A stretch of 64,000 nt of DNA. It comes from Kocuria dechangensis (GTDB lineage: Bacteria > Actinomycetota > Actinomycetes > Actinomycetales > Micrococcaceae). The notes below the pieces were generated by a model, which did not search any database, was not told the origin of the DNA, and saw nothing but the letters and a program-made list of their open reading frames with translations. Where the stretch lies: NCBI RefSeq assembly GCF_014636775.1, contig NZ_BMEQ01000001.1, positions 186,001-250,000 on the forward strand, written 5' to 3'. Position 1 is the first letter of the stretch. Every line of letters begins with the position of its first letter. Of the stretch, positions 49,068 to 58,157 are shown piece by piece. Made by a program: the position numbers and the translations under genes.

Positions 49068-50588
49068 GTGAGCCTTCCTGATTCCCCCGCCGTGCCCCGC
49101 GAGTCCCCCCAGGGACCTGCCGCCGTCATCGTCCTCGCCGCCGGCAAGGGCACCCGCATGAAGTCCAAGACCCCCAAGATCCTGCACCGGATCGGGGGTC
49201 GTTCCATGGTCGGCCACTCGCTGGTCGCCGCCCGCAGCCTCCACCCCCGGCGGCTCGCCGCCGTGGTGCGCTTCGAGCGGGACCTCGTCGCCCCGCACAT
49301 CCTCGAGGAGGACCCCCAGGCGCTGATCGTCGACCAGGACGAGGTGCCGGGCACCGGCCGCGCCGTCCAGGTGGCGGTGGAGGCCCTCGACGCGCAGGAG
49401 CGGCTGAGCGGGACCGTGGTCGTCACCTACGGCGACGTCCCCCTGCTGACCCCCGAGGTCCTGGCCCGCCTGGTCCGGCGGCACGAGGAGCGCGGCAACG
49501 CCGTGACCGTGCTGACCGCCGACCACGAGCAGCCCGGCGGCTACGGCCGCGTGCTGCGCGACCCCGACGGCTCCTTCCGCGAGATCAAGGAGGCCAAGGA
49601 CGCCACCGAGGCCGAGCTGGCCGTCACCGAGATCAACTCCGGCATCTTCGCCTTCGACGCCGACGTCCTGCGCACCGCCCTCGCCGAGGTGACCTCGGAC
49701 AACGCCCAGGGCGAGATGTACCTGACCGACGTGCCGCTGATCGCCCGCGACGCCGGCCACCCGGTCGACGCCCTGAAGATCGAGGATCGCTGGGAGGTCG
49801 AGGGCGCCAACGACCGCGTCCAGCTCGCCCAGCTCGGTGCGCACCTCAACCGCCGGCTCCTCGAGCAGCACATGCGCAACGGCGTCACCATCGTGGACCC
49901 CGCCACCACCTGGATCGACGTGCAGGTGCGCATCGCCGCGGACGTCACGGTCCTGCCCGGCACCCAGCTGCTCGGCGGCACGCGCGTGGCCGAGGACGCG
50001 ACGGTGGGCCCGGACACCACCCTCACCGACGTCGAGGTCGGCCCCGGCGCCAAGGTCGTGCGCACGCACGGCTCCGGCTCCGTGATCGGCGCCCGCGCGG
50101 ACGTCGGCCCCTTCGCCTACCTGCGGCCGGGCACGGTCCTGGGCGAGAAGGGCAAGATCGGCACGTTCGTGGAGACCAAGAACTCCCGGATCGGCAACGG
50201 CTCCAAGGTCCCGCACCTGTCCTACGTGGGCGACGCGACCATCGGCGAGCACTCCAACATCGGCGCGGCCTCCGTCTTCGTCAACTACGACGGCGTGTCC
50301 AAGCACCGCACCGTGATCGGGGACCACGTGCGCATGGGCTCCGACAACATGTACGTGGCCCCCGTGACCGTCGGCGACGGCGCCTACTCCGGCGCCTCGA
50401 CGACGATCCGCAAGGACGTGCCGGCCGGCGCGCTGGCCCTGACCGAGGGCGCCCAGCGCATCGTCGAGAACTGGGTCGTCGAGCGCCGTGCGGGAACCGC
50501 AGCGGCGGAGGCGGCCCGCCGGGCCCAGGCCGCGGGCAGCACAGCAGGGTCCGGCACCCACCCGGACACCACCGACGAAAGCGAGTGA
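49068..50588 (+). CDS. glmU: bifunctional GlmU uridylyltransferase / acetyltransferase
   Basis: A 506-residue enzyme making UDP-N-acetylglucosamine, the precursor of peptidoglycan and mycothiol. The N-terminal nucleotidyltransferase domain has VIVLAAGKGTRMKSKTPK (about 22-39), GDVPLLTPE and the EINSGIFAFD segment. The C-terminal left-handed beta-helix carries the acetyl-CoA site (FVETKNSRIGNGSKVPHLSYVGDA, NIGAASVFVNYDGVSKHRT). The last 30 residues are an Ala-rich tail found in actinobacterial GlmU. The start is GTG at 49068 with AGGAG 12 nt upstream. It is coupled to prs. Confidence 0.96.
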   Translation: MSLPDSPAVPRESPQGPAAVIVLAAGKGTRMKSKTPKILHRIGGRSMVGHSLVAARSLHPRRLAAVVRFERDLVAPHILEEDPQALIVDQDEVPGTGRAVQVAVEALDAQERLSGTVVVTYGDVPLLTPEVLARLVRRHEERGNAVTVLTADHEQPGGYGRVLRDPDGSFREIKEAKDATEAELAVTEINSGIFAFDADVLRTALAEVTSDNAQGEMYLTDVPLIARDAGHPVDALKIEDRWEVEGANDRVQLAQLGAHLNRRLLEQHMRNGVTIVDPATTWIDVQVRIAADVTVLPGTQLLGGTRVAEDATVGPDTTLTDVEVGPGAKVVRTHGSGSVIGARADVGPFAYLRPGTVLGEKGKIGTFVETKNSRIGNGSKVPHLSYVGDATIGEHSNIGAASVFVNYDGVSKHRTVIGDHVRMGSDNMYVAPVTVGDGAYSGASTTIRKDVPAGALALTEGAQRIVENWVVERRAGTAAAEAARRAQAAGSTAGSGTHPDTTDESE

Positions 50589-50590
50589 CA

Positions 50591-51571
50591 ATGACCGCAA
50601 TCACCAATCCCGGGGCGAAGCGGATGGTCCTGCTCTCGGGCCGGGCCCACCCCGAGCTCGCGCAGAACATCGCCGCAGAGCTCGGCACGGAGCTCGTGCC
50701 GACGGACGCGTACGACTTCGCCAACGGCGAGACGTACGTGCGCTTCGGGGACTCGGTGCGCGGCGCGGACGCCTTCCTGATCCAGGCCCACCCGGCGCCG
50801 ATCAACCAGTGGGTCATGGAGCAGCTCATCATGATCGACTCCCTCAAGCGGGCCTCCGCGAAGTCGATCACCGTGGTGTCCCCGTTCTACCCCTACGCCC
50901 GCCAGGACAAGAAGCACCGCGGCCGCGAGCCCATCTCGGCCCGGCTGATCTCCGACCTGTACAAGACCGCCGGCGCCGACCGCCTGATGTCGGTGGACCT
51001 GCACACCGCGCAGATCCAGGGCTTCTTCGACGGCCCGGTGGACCACCTCATGGCGATCCCGCTGCTCGCCGAGCACGTCCGCTCCGTCGTCGACGTCGAC
51101 AACGTGACGGTCGTCTCCCCGGACACCGGCCGGGTGCGCGTGGCCGAGCAGTGGACCGAGCTGCTCGGCGGCTGCCCGCTGGCGTTCGTGCACAAGACCC
51201 GCGACATCACCCGGCCCAACCAGGCCGCCTCCAAGGAGGTCGTGGGCCAGATCGAGGGCCGCACCTGCGTGCTGATCGACGACATGATCGACACCGGCGG
51301 GACCATCACCGGCGCGGTGAAGGTGCTGCGCGAGAAGGGCGCCAAGGACGTCATCATCGCCGCGACGCACGCCGTGTTCTCCGACCCCGCCGTCGAGCGC
51401 CTGTCCTCCTGCGGCGCCCTCGAGGTCGTGGTGACCGACACCCTGCCCGTGCCGCCCGAGCACCAGTTCGAGAACCTGCGGGTCCTGTCGATCGCGCCGC
51501 TGATCGCCCGGGCCATCCAGGAGGTCTTCGAGGACGGCTCCGTGACGAGCCTCTTCAACGGCCGCTCCTGA
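50591..51571 (+). CDS. prs: ribose-phosphate pyrophosphokinase
   Basis: A 326-residue PRPP synthase, which supplies PRPP for purines, pyrimidines, His, Trp and NAD. YARQDKKHRGREPISARL (near residue 98) is the flexible loop, DLHTAQIQGFFDGPVDHL binds the ribose phosphate and metal, and VLIDDMIDTGGTITGAV is the PRPP loop. ATG at 50591 is used; a GTG at 50585 overlaps the glmU stop as GTGA and could also serve by coupling. The glmU-prs order is general in actinobacteria. A very long hairpin follows. Confidence 0.96.
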   Translation: MTAITNPGAKRMVLLSGRAHPELAQNIAAELGTELVPTDAYDFANGETYVRFGDSVRGADAFLIQAHPAPINQWVMEQLIMIDSLKRASAKSITVVSPFYPYARQDKKHRGREPISARLISDLYKTAGADRLMSVDLHTAQIQGFFDGPVDHLMAIPLLAEHVRSVVDVDNVTVVSPDTGRVRVAEQWTELLGGCPLAFVHKTRDITRPNQAASKEVVGQIEGRTCVLIDDMIDTGGTITGAVKVLREKGAKDVIIAATHAVFSDPAVERLSSCGALEVVVTDTLPVPPEHQFENLRVLSIAPLIARAIQEVFEDGSVTSLFNGRS

Positions 51572-51598
51572 AATCCCCGGGGGCCGTCCCCGCGAGGC

Positions 51599-51663
51599 CC
51601 CCGACGACGACGCAGCCCCTCACCGCCCGCTGCGGGCGGTGAGGGGCTGCGTCGTCGTCGGGG
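51599..51663 (+). terminator. 30-bp perfect hairpin terminator after prs
   Basis: Arms 51599-51628 and 51634-51663 pair perfectly around GCTGC, the longest perfect stem in the window. It starts 27 nt after the prs stop. Confidence 0.85.
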
Positions 51664-51775
51664 CGCCGGCGCGGCCGCCGTGGCGGGCAGGAGCACGGGC
51701 GTCGCGGTGCCGAGCACGGCGAACGGGACGGCGCGGTGCCGCCTCATCGGTCTCCTCGTCCTGCCGTGCGGGTCA

Positions 51776-52927
51776 TCACCGGCTCGAGAAGCGGTGCAGG
51801 AACGCGGACATGGCGTCCCGGTTCGTGCTGGCCCGCGGGCGGAACGTGCCGTCCTTCCAGCCGGTGGTGATCCCGCTCGCCTGCAGCCAGTGGATCTCCT
51901 TGTAGAACTGGTTCCCCGGGGCCAGGTCCGAGAAGGACGACGTGGCGGGGGCGGAGTAGTAGGGGGAACCGGCGGTGCGGTACAGGAGCGCGGCCGTGGC
52001 GTCGCGGGCGATGGGGGTCGTGGGACGGAAGGTGCCGTCCCGCCAGCCGTTGAGCAGGCCCTGGGCCTTCGCCCAGTGGATCTCCTTGTAGAACGGGTCC
52101 CCGGGAGCCACGTCCCGGTACGCGGAGTCCGCCGGTGCGGTGTAGCCGGGAGAGCCAGCCATGCGGTAAGCGACGGCGGCCATGGCCCCGCGCTCGATGG
52201 GCAGGCCCGGGCGGAACGTGCCGTCCCGCCAGCCGTTGAGCAGACCGCGCTGCTTGACCCACGAGACCTCGGCGGCGAACTGGTGGTGGGCGGGGACGTC
52301 GACGAACGGGCCGACCGGGGTGACCGAAGGCGCCGAGGGCGCCGAGGGGGCAGTGGACCCCGAGGGCGCCGTGGTCACGGACTCTCGGGCGTCGGTGGGA
52401 GCCATGCCGTCCGGGTAGCCGTAGGAGGCCACGGTGCCGGCCAGCCGCCACGGATCGCCGTCGCCGGCCAGGGACCCGTCGGCGTAGGTCAGGCCGATGC
52501 CGATGACCTGCATCCTCGGATCGGTGAGCACCTTGTTGTGGGCGGTGGAGCCCTTCCACCAGTTCATCAGGTCGTGGACCGAGACCTGCCAGGAGACGGC
52601 GTGGATCTCCCCGACCGCGTTCCAGCTGCCGGCGCGGGGGTCGGTCATGAAGGTGTCCGTGTGGTCGATGACCTCCTCGCGCACCAGCCGGTCGGACTGC
52701 CCCTGGGCGATCTGGGACAGGGTCGCCGAGTACTTCACCGGGGCCAGGCCCTTGGTCCTGCGGTGGGCGTTGATCAGCTCCAGGAGCTGCTGGGTGTCCG
52801 TGAGCCGGGTGCTCGGGGAGACGGTGACGATGTCCGAGGACGCCGCGGTGGCGGGAGCGGTCGTCACGCCGAGGCCGGTCACGAGGAGGGCGCCGGTCAG
52901 CGCCGCGACGGAGAGGTGCTTCTGCAT
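51776..52927 (-). CDS. secreted CAP-domain protein with three SLH repeats
   Basis: A 383-residue secreted protein. The signal peptide covers residues 1-29 (HLSVAALTGALLVTGLGVTT, cut near TATA-ASS). A CAP/SCP domain follows at about 42-180 (LLELINAHRRTKGLAPVKYS, HNKVLTDPRMQVIGIGLTYADG), then a Ser/Pro/Thr linker and three SLH-like repeats at about 205-383. SLH repeats hold proteins to wall polysaccharide; CAP domains have varied, often unknown, roles. The canonical TRAE tetrad is replaced by ERGA, ARDA and NRDA. The start ATG at 52927 lacks a good ribosome site. It lies 110 nt downstream of the GH25 gene on the same strand. Confidence 0.88.
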   Translation of the reverse strand: MQKHLSVAALTGALLVTGLGVTTAPATAASSDIVTVSPSTRLTDTQQLLELINAHRRTKGLAPVKYSATLSQIAQGQSDRLVREEVIDHTDTFMTDPRAGSWNAVGEIHAVSWQVSVHDLMNWWKGSTAHNKVLTDPRMQVIGIGLTYADGSLAGDGDPWRLAGTVASYGYPDGMAPTDARESVTTAPSGSTAPSAPSAPSVTPVGPFVDVPAHHQFAAEVSWVKQRGLLNGWRDGTFRPGLPIERGAMAAVAYRMAGSPGYTAPADSAYRDVAPGDPFYKEIHWAKAQGLLNGWRDGTFRPTTPIARDATAALLYRTAGSPYYSAPATSSFSDLAPGNQFYKEIHWLQASGITTGWKDGTFRPRASTNRDAMSAFLHRFSSR

Positions 52928-53036
52928 GGGTTCGGGTTCTTTTCTGCGTGTGCACCGCGGGCGGACGGCTCGGTGCCGGGGAAGTGGCACGGGTGAGTCC
53001 CGCCCGCTCGGGCGCAGGGAGGGAGGGGGCTGCCCG

Positions 53037-54719
53037 TCAGAAGCGGGCGTCGAAGCGGTGAAGGAAGGCGGCCATCGCGTCGCGGGCCGTGGGGTTCAGC
53101 GAGCGGAAGCTGCCGTCGGTCCAGCCGGTGGAGATCCCGGAGGCCTTCAGCCAGGTCATCTCCTTGTAGAACCTCTGGTCCGTGCTCACGTCCGTGAACG
53201 GGGAAACCGACGGCGCCGTGAACCGGGGAGATCCTGCGGCACGATAGAGCAACGCGGCCGTGGCGTCGCGGGCGATGGGCGTCGTGGCGCGGAAGGTGCC
53301 GTCCTTCCAGCCCGTCAGCAGTCCACGCGACTCGGCCCAGTGGATCTCCTTGTAGAACTGCTGTCCCGGCTTCACATCGGTGAACTCCGAGGTGGCCGGG
53401 GCGGTGTAGGCCGGGGAACCGGCCAACCGGTACATCGCCGCCGCCATCGCGTCGCGGTTGATGCTGTTCAGCGGCCGGAAGGTCCCGTCGGTCCAGCCGG
53501 TGAGGATCTTCCGGTCCCGTGCCCAGGTGATCTCGCGGACGAACTGGTTGGCGGCGGAGACGTCCTTGTACGGCCCGGCCGGCACGGACGGTGCCACCGG
53601 CGCGGGGGCGGCCGGAGCCGGAGCACCCGAGGGGGCCCTGCCGCCCAGGGGCTTGTAGTACGGGTTCGTCGCCAGGTCGGTCAGCTGCGCCTGCGTGCCG
53701 CCGAAGACATTGGAGTCCCCCCCGGCGGGCAGGACGAAGGGCCCGGTGTCGGAGTACTGCCAGATGTCGTAGCGCGACCACCCGGAGGGGTACACCGCCG
53801 GGGTGGAGATGAAGTACGAGGCCAGGTGCATCGGGTGGTCGTTGAACGCCGTGGAGTTGCCGGTGCAGTCGTTCCACCAGTACGCACCGGTGTAGATCGC
53901 CGGCAGGCGGCCGGTCCGGGCCTTGTAGCGGTTGGAGAAGTCGCGGATCCAGCTGACCAGCTGGGCAGGAGTCATGTTGTAGCAGGACTCCCCGTAGGGG
54001 TTCTTCTCCATGTCCAGCAGGCCCGGCAGCGTCCTGCCGTCGGCGGACCAGCCGCCGCCGTTGTCGATGAAGTAGTCGGCCTGCGCGGCTCCGGAAGAGA
54101 CCTCGGGGTTGGCGAAGTGGTAGGCCCCGCGGATCATCCCGGCCTGGTAGGAACCGGAGTACTGGGCGTTGAATGCCGGGGACTTGTAGTAGTTGCCCTC
54201 GGTCGCCTTGACGTAGGCGAAGCGGGCGCCGGCCTGGTACTCGGCTGTCCAGTTCATGGATGTCTGATAGGTGGAGACGTCCAGGCCCTGGATGCCGACC
54301 GGACGCCACGCGGAGTAGGCGGCGGCGCCCCCGGCCGGCTGCTCACCGCCGGAGGCTGCGCCCCCGGCGGTGATCCGCTCGGCGTCCTCGGCGGTCTTGA
54401 ACGACTGGCCCATCACGGCGCCGCCCGAGAGGGCGCCCTCGGCGGGCAGTTCGCCGAAGCGTTCGGGATCGAACGTGGCGGGCTCTCCCGTGTCCTTGTC
54501 GGTCAGCGTGGAGATGATCTCGCCGTCGACCTCCTTCACCTCGGACACGAGGTTGCCGGTGGTCGCGGAGGAGGTGACGGTGCCGCCGGTGTCGGGGGCC
54601 GGAGGTTCATCGGCCGCCGCGGCGGGCAGGAGGGTGGACAGGGCCAGCACTGCCGCCGTGAGGGCAGCGGGCAGCGTCAGATGGGGGGGTGCTTTCACGC
54701 CGGAACGCCTAACTCGCAT
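53037..54719 (-). CDS. secreted GH25 lysozyme with three SLH repeats
   Basis: A 560-residue secreted muramidase. A signal peptide (about 1-36) is followed by a 100-residue spacer, then a GH25 domain at about 139-335. The catalytic pattern is QGLDVSTYQ at the start, YVKATEGNYYKSP, and LLDMEKNPYG with the DxE pair; WQYSDTG closes the domain. Three SLH-like repeats with NRDA/ARDA in place of TRAE follow a Pro/Ala linker. It probably cleaves the MurNAc-GlcNAc bond during wall turnover while held on the surface. The ATG at 54719 has no strong ribosome site; GTG at 54698 is an alternative. Confidence 0.92.
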   Translation of the reverse strand: MRVRRSGVKAPPHLTLPAALTAAVLALSTLLPAAAADEPPAPDTGGTVTSSATTGNLVSEVKEVDGEIISTLTDKDTGEPATFDPERFGELPAEGALSGGAVMGQSFKTAEDAERITAGGAASGGEQPAGGAAAYSAWRPVGIQGLDVSTYQTSMNWTAEYQAGARFAYVKATEGNYYKSPAFNAQYSGSYQAGMIRGAYHFANPEVSSGAAQADYFIDNGGGWSADGRTLPGLLDMEKNPYGESCYNMTPAQLVSWIRDFSNRYKARTGRLPAIYTGAYWWNDCTGNSTAFNDHPMHLASYFISTPAVYPSGWSRYDIWQYSDTGPFVLPAGGDSNVFGGTQAQLTDLATNPYYKPLGGRAPSGAPAPAAPAPVAPSVPAGPYKDVSAANQFVREITWARDRKILTGWTDGTFRPLNSINRDAMAAAMYRLAGSPAYTAPATSEFTDVKPGQQFYKEIHWAESRGLLTGWKDGTFRATTPIARDATAALLYRAAGSPRFTAPSVSPFTDVSTDQRFYKEMTWLKASGISTGWTDGSFRSLNPTARDAMAAFLHRFDARF

Positions 54720-55369
54720 GGAACATGGGGGGATGACTCACGCGGGCCAAGGGATGGGGGGAAGTTCCTTTGGAGCCATGACGAGTATAAAGGACCATTT
54801 GCATGAGTTATCAAGACGTGACCGTGCGTGACGGCTAAATCGATCCTTAAATCCCAGGGTGTGGCGCGGAGAGCGACCCGGTGGGTGTCGACGCCTACAA
54901 TCCAGGTCTGACATGGGGCTTAGGTCAATAAGGGTACTTTCGAAAAGAGATTCGAAAAGGCCTGAAATGATTTGATGGGGCTCTGTCGTGCGGCACATTT
55001 ACTGTTGAGTCCGGGTGCAAGACCCCACATATGGGGACATGATCGGGACACCACTTACCAATCATGGGGACATCTGTCCGGCCTGCCTGCCGGATGATGT
55101 GCGGCTCGCTGGAGGGGTCCGGTGTCGTGCCTGCCGAGGATCTCGCGGCACGGACGGACCTTCCCGTCCGAGGCCGACTGGGGAAGCGCCGTGCTACCCT
55201 GGTCCGGTTGCCACGGCGAGGGGACCCCTGTGTCCCGTGATCGACGACGGCTGGTTGAACGTTCCCGCCCCGCGGGCGCGGCTGCTCCTGGAGAGCCCGC
55301 GGTACCGGGGAGGGTCTGCGGCCGGTATCGCCTGGCCGAGAGACATCAGACCCGATCCGAGGAGTTCCC
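54720..55369. other. AT-richer intergenic regulatory region, GH25 / rplY
   Basis: This 650-nt divergent gap has no gene I can support. Between about 54780 and 55080 the base composition is strikingly lower in GC than elsewhere in the window. It contains the GH25 promoter, two direct copies of TTCGAAAAG (54950 region), CCCCACATATGGGG (55023-55036, five-bp arms), two copies of ATGGGGACAT and a TCCGGC/GCCGGA inverted repeat (55077-55094). A TACCCT at 55195-55200 is a possible rplY -10. Confidence 0.6.
54784..54814 (-). promoter_or_regulatory. candidate promoter for the GH25-CAP pair
   Basis: On the minus strand TTGATA (54814-54809) and TATACT (54789-54784) are separated by 19 nt; shifting the -10 to TTTATA gives 17. 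The leader would be about 60 nt. Confidence 0.55.
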
Positions 55370-55981
55370 ATGGTCGACACCATCCGCATCCCCGCCACCA
55401 CGCGCAGCGACTTCGGCAAGGGCTACGCCCGCCGCATCCGCGCCAACAACCAGATCCCCGCGGTCGTCTACGGCCACGGCGCCGAGCCGCAGCACGTGGT
55501 CATCCCCGGCCACGAGACGATGCTGGCCGTGCGCCACTCCAACGCCGTGCTCGAGCTCGACGTCGAGGGCAGCACCCAGCTGGTCATGGTCAAGGACGTC
55601 CAGCGCCACGCCACCCGTCCGGAGATCCTCCACATCGACCTCCTGGCCGTCCGCCGCGGCGAGAAGGTCGAGGTCGAGATCCCCGTGCACGTCATCGGCG
55701 AGGTCGACCCGACCGCCGTGCACAACGTCGAGGAGAACACCCTCACGGTCGAGGCCGACGCCCTGAACGTCCCCGAGGCCATCACGATCAACCTCGACGG
55801 CCACGGCGCGGGCGACCACGTCTACGCCGCCGACGTGCGCCTGCCCGAGGGCGTGACCATGGTGTCCGACCCCGAGCTGCTGGTCGTCAACGTCTCCGAG
55901 CCGACCGTCCAGGATCTCGGTGAGGAAACCGCCGTCGAGGGCGGCGCCACCGGCGGCGTCGTCCCCGAGAACGAGGCCTGA
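55370..55981 (+). CDS. rplY: 50S ribosomal protein L25/general stress protein Ctc
   Basis: A 203-residue L25 of the long TL5/CTC type that binds 5S rRNA. The N-terminal L25 domain (about 1-95) includes [20 protein letters not shown] and [18 protein letters not shown]. The C-terminal beta domain (about 96-185) has the [11 protein letters not shown] and [15 protein letters not shown] segments. The final 20 residues are acidic and Gly-rich. GAGGAG lies six nt before the ATG. rplY next to pth matches Rv1014c-Rv1015c. Confidence 0.95.
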   Translation: MVDTIRIPATTRSDFGKGYARRIRANNQIPAVVYGHGAEPQHVVIPGHETMLAVRHSNAVLELDVEGSTQLVMVKDVQRHATRPEILHIDLLAVRRGEKVEVEIPVHVIGEVDPTAVHNVEENTLTVEADALNVPEAITINLDGHGAGDHVYAADVRLPEGVTMVSDPELLVVNVSEPTVQDLGEETAVEGGATGGVVPENEA

Positions 55982-56004
55982 GCCTTCCTCTCCGTATGAT
56001 CCCG

Positions 56005-56038
56005 ACGTGCGGGGCGGCTTGTGAGCCGCCCCGCACGT
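56005..56038 (+). terminator. 15-bp hairpin terminator between rplY and pth
   Basis: Arms 56005-56019 and 56024-56038 pair perfectly around TGTG, 24 nt after the rplY stop. TATGAT at 55995-56000 could be a pth -10 just before it. Confidence 0.7.
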
Positions 56039-56079
56039 CTCATGAGCGCACCGTTTTCGAGCACCCACAGGAGGGACCG

Positions 56080-56658
56080 ATGTCCGACGCATGGCTGGTC
56101 GTGGGGCTGGGCAACCCCGGCCCCGAGTTCGCCCGCACCCGGCACAACGTGGGGCAGATGGTCCTCGACGAGCTCGCCGCGCGCACCGGGGGCACGTACA
56201 GGACGCACAAGGCCCGGGCGCAGGTGGTCGAGACCCGGCTGCGCCCCGGCGGTCCCCGCCTGGTGCTCGCCAAGCCCATGACATACATGAACACCTCCGG
56301 CGGGCCGGTCTCCGGGCTCGCGAAGTTCTTCGACATCGCCCCGGACCGGGTGATCGCCGTCCACGACGAGATCGACATCCCCTTCGACGCCGTCAGGCTC
56401 AAGCTCGGCGGGGGAGAGGGCGGGCACAACGGTCTGCGGGACATGTCCAAGGCCCTGGGCACCAAGGACTACTACCGGGTGCGCGTCGGGGTGGGCCGGC
56501 CCCCGGGCCGGATGGACGCGGCCACCTACGTGCTCAAGCCGTTCTCCACGGCGGAGGCCAAGGAGCTGCCGCTGCTCGTGGACACGGCTGCCGACGCCGT
56601 CGAGACCCTGGTCGACCACGGGCTGCTGGAGGCGCAACAGAAGTACCACTCGCGCTGA
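56080..56658 (+). CDS. pth: peptidyl-tRNA hydrolase
   Basis: A 192-residue Pth that releases peptides from peptidyl-tRNA that dropped off ribosomes. [19 protein letters not shown] carries the catalytic His near residue 24, [11 protein letters not shown] the Asn and Met of the site, and [29 protein letters not shown] the catalytic Asp and second signature. GGAGG lies six nt before the ATG at 56080; the frame upstream crosses a terminator and is not coding. Confidence 0.96.
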   Translation: MSDAWLVVGLGNPGPEFARTRHNVGQMVLDELAARTGGTYRTHKARAQVVETRLRPGGPRLVLAKPMTYMNTSGGPVSGLAKFFDIAPDRVIAVHDEIDIPFDAVRLKLGGGEGGHNGLRDMSKALGTKDYYRVRVGVGRPPGRMDAATYVLKPFSTAEAKELPLLVDTAADAVETLVDHGLLEAQQKYHSR

Positions 56659-56674
56659 ACCCACCGCCCAGGAT

Positions 56675-56712
56675 GAGAGCCGCCCACCGGAGGAATCCGG
56701 CGGGCGGCTCTC
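56675..56712. terminator. bidirectional hairpin terminator, pth / nhaA
   Basis: A 16-bp stem with one mismatch (56675-56690 with 56697-56712) and a six-nt loop, between convergent genes. Confidence 0.7.
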
Positions 56713-56746
56713 GTCGCTCCATGGGCCGTGCGGGCCGCAAGACGTG

Positions 56747-58039
56747 CTACGGCGTGTCCAGCTTGTCCACCGGCACGCCGCGCTCGCGCAGCTTCTTGTA
56801 GGCGCTGTTGCGGAAGCCGAGCAGGGTGCCGCCGAGCAGGGCGGCGAGCGCCGAGCCGGTGAGGATGCCGACCTTGGCGTGGTCGTTGTGGGGGCTGCCG
56901 GTGCCGAAGCTCAGCTCCGCCACGAGCAGCGAGACCGTGAAGCCGATGCCGGCGACCATGCTCAGCCCGCCCAGGTCGAGCCAGGAGTAGTCCTGGTCCT
57001 TGGTGGCCGGCGTGAACCGGTCCATCAGGTAGGAGGAGCCGAAGATGCCGACGGTCTTGCCGAAGATCAGGCCCAGGATGATGCCGATCGCCACCGGGTC
57101 CGACAGGGAGCCCATGACGCCGTCCCAGCCGCCCACGGCCACCCCGGCCGAGAAGAAGGCGAACGCCGGGACCGCCAGCCCGTTGGCCAGGGGGCGGAAC
57201 CGGTGCTCGAGGGTCGGGGCGAGGCCCAGCTCTGGGGCGTCTCCCCGGATCACCCTCCGGTTGACGTGCAGGACCGGGACCATGAAGCCCAGGAGCACGC
57301 CGGCGATGGTGGCGTGCACGCCCGCCTCGAGCACGAACAGCCAGGTGATCACGCCGATGGGGAGCAGGATGACCCACGCGGCCCAGCCCCGGGTGAGGAA
57401 GAAGATCATGAACCGCTGGGTCAGGAAGTAGAACAGCGCCAGCGGGATCAGCGCCAGCAGCAGGTACTGCGGCTGGAGGTCGTCGGTGTAGAAGAAGGCG
57501 ATGATGACGATCGCGATGAGGTCGTCGACCACCGCCAGCGTCAGCAGGAAGGTGCGCATGGCGGTGGGCAGGGACGCGCCGACGACGGCGAGCACCGACA
57601 CCGCGAAGGCGATGTCGGTGGCGGTGGGGATCGCCCAGCCCTGCATCGTGCTCGGGTCCTGGTTGTTGCTGAGGTTGACCGCCACGTAGATCAGGGCGGG
57701 GACGGCCACGCCGCCGAACGCCGCGACGACGGGCAGCGCGGCCTTGCGCAGGTCGTTCAGCTCTCCGTCGACGAACTCGGTCTTGAGCTCCAGACCGACC
57801 AGGAAGAAGAAGAGGGCGAGCAGCCCCTCGGAGGCCCACTCGCCCACGGTGTGGTCCAGGCCCGGGAAGTCGATGCCGATGTGCATGTCCCGCAGCGCGA
57901 AGTAGCCCTCGGCCCAGGGGGAGTTGGCGATGACAAGGGCGGAGAGCATCGCGACCAGCAGCAGGACGCCCCCCACCAGGTCCTTGCGGAGCACGCTGCC
58001 CAGACGGTGTATCGGATTGGCTGTCGGGGCTGAGGTCAC
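56747..58039 (-). CDS. nhaA: Na+/H+ antiporter NhaA
   Basis: A 430-residue, roughly 12-helix antiporter that exports sodium in exchange for protons and helps pH and salt tolerance. The paired aspartates of the ion site are in TLAVVDDLIAIVIIAFFY. The N-terminal GLLALFFFLVGLELKTEFVDGEL and PTATDIAFAVSVLAVVG are family blocks. Length is slightly above E. coli NhaA (388). GTG at 58039 follows AGGAG by seven nt. TACACT on the minus strand (58082-58077) would give a leader of about 40 nt. Confidence 0.95.
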   Translation of the reverse strand: MTSAPTANPIHRLGSVLRKDLVGGVLLLVAMLSALVIANSPWAEGYFALRDMHIGIDFPGLDHTVGEWASEGLLALFFFLVGLELKTEFVDGELNDLRKAALPVVAAFGGVAVPALIYVAVNLSNNQDPSTMQGWAIPTATDIAFAVSVLAVVGASLPTAMRTFLLTLAVVDDLIAIVIIAFFYTDDLQPQYLLLALIPLALFYFLTQRFMIFFLTRGWAAWVILLPIGVITWLFVLEAGVHATIAGVLLGFMVPVLHVNRRVIRGDAPELGLAPTLEHRFRPLANGLAVPAFAFFSAGVAVGGWDGVMGSLSDPVAIGIILGLIFGKTVGIFGSSYLMDRFTPATKDQDYSWLDLGGLSMVAGIGFTVSLLVAELSFGTGSPHNDHAKVGILTGSALAALLGGTLLGFRNSAYKKLRERGVPVDKLDTP

Positions 58040-58157
58040 GGGGAACTCCTGTTCGTCATCGGCAGGGATTCAACCCAGTGTAGGGGGAGCCGTGGGCGTC
58101 CCGCCCCGGTCCGGCCTGCGACCGTGCCGCGGCGGCACCCGCTGCGGGCGGGGACGG

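Noticed and set aside
49101-49109. Further copies of the CGAGTCCCC element in glmU, upstream of the hemolysin gene and in the GH25 gene
   Set aside because: These are single GAGTCCCC matches without the 31-nt period or the palindrome, as expected by chance in GC-rich DNA.
54720-55015. ydaO-type (c-di-AMP) riboswitch in front of the cell-wall hydrolase genes
   Set aside because: Actinobacterial wall hydrolases often have one, but I could not find the conserved motif blocks on the minus strand, and the likely leader is only about 60 nt.
55015-55923. Possible 302-residue gene upstream of and across rplY
   Set aside because: It overlaps rplY in another frame, has no ribosome site or motif, and becomes Arg/His-rich low complexity inside rplY.
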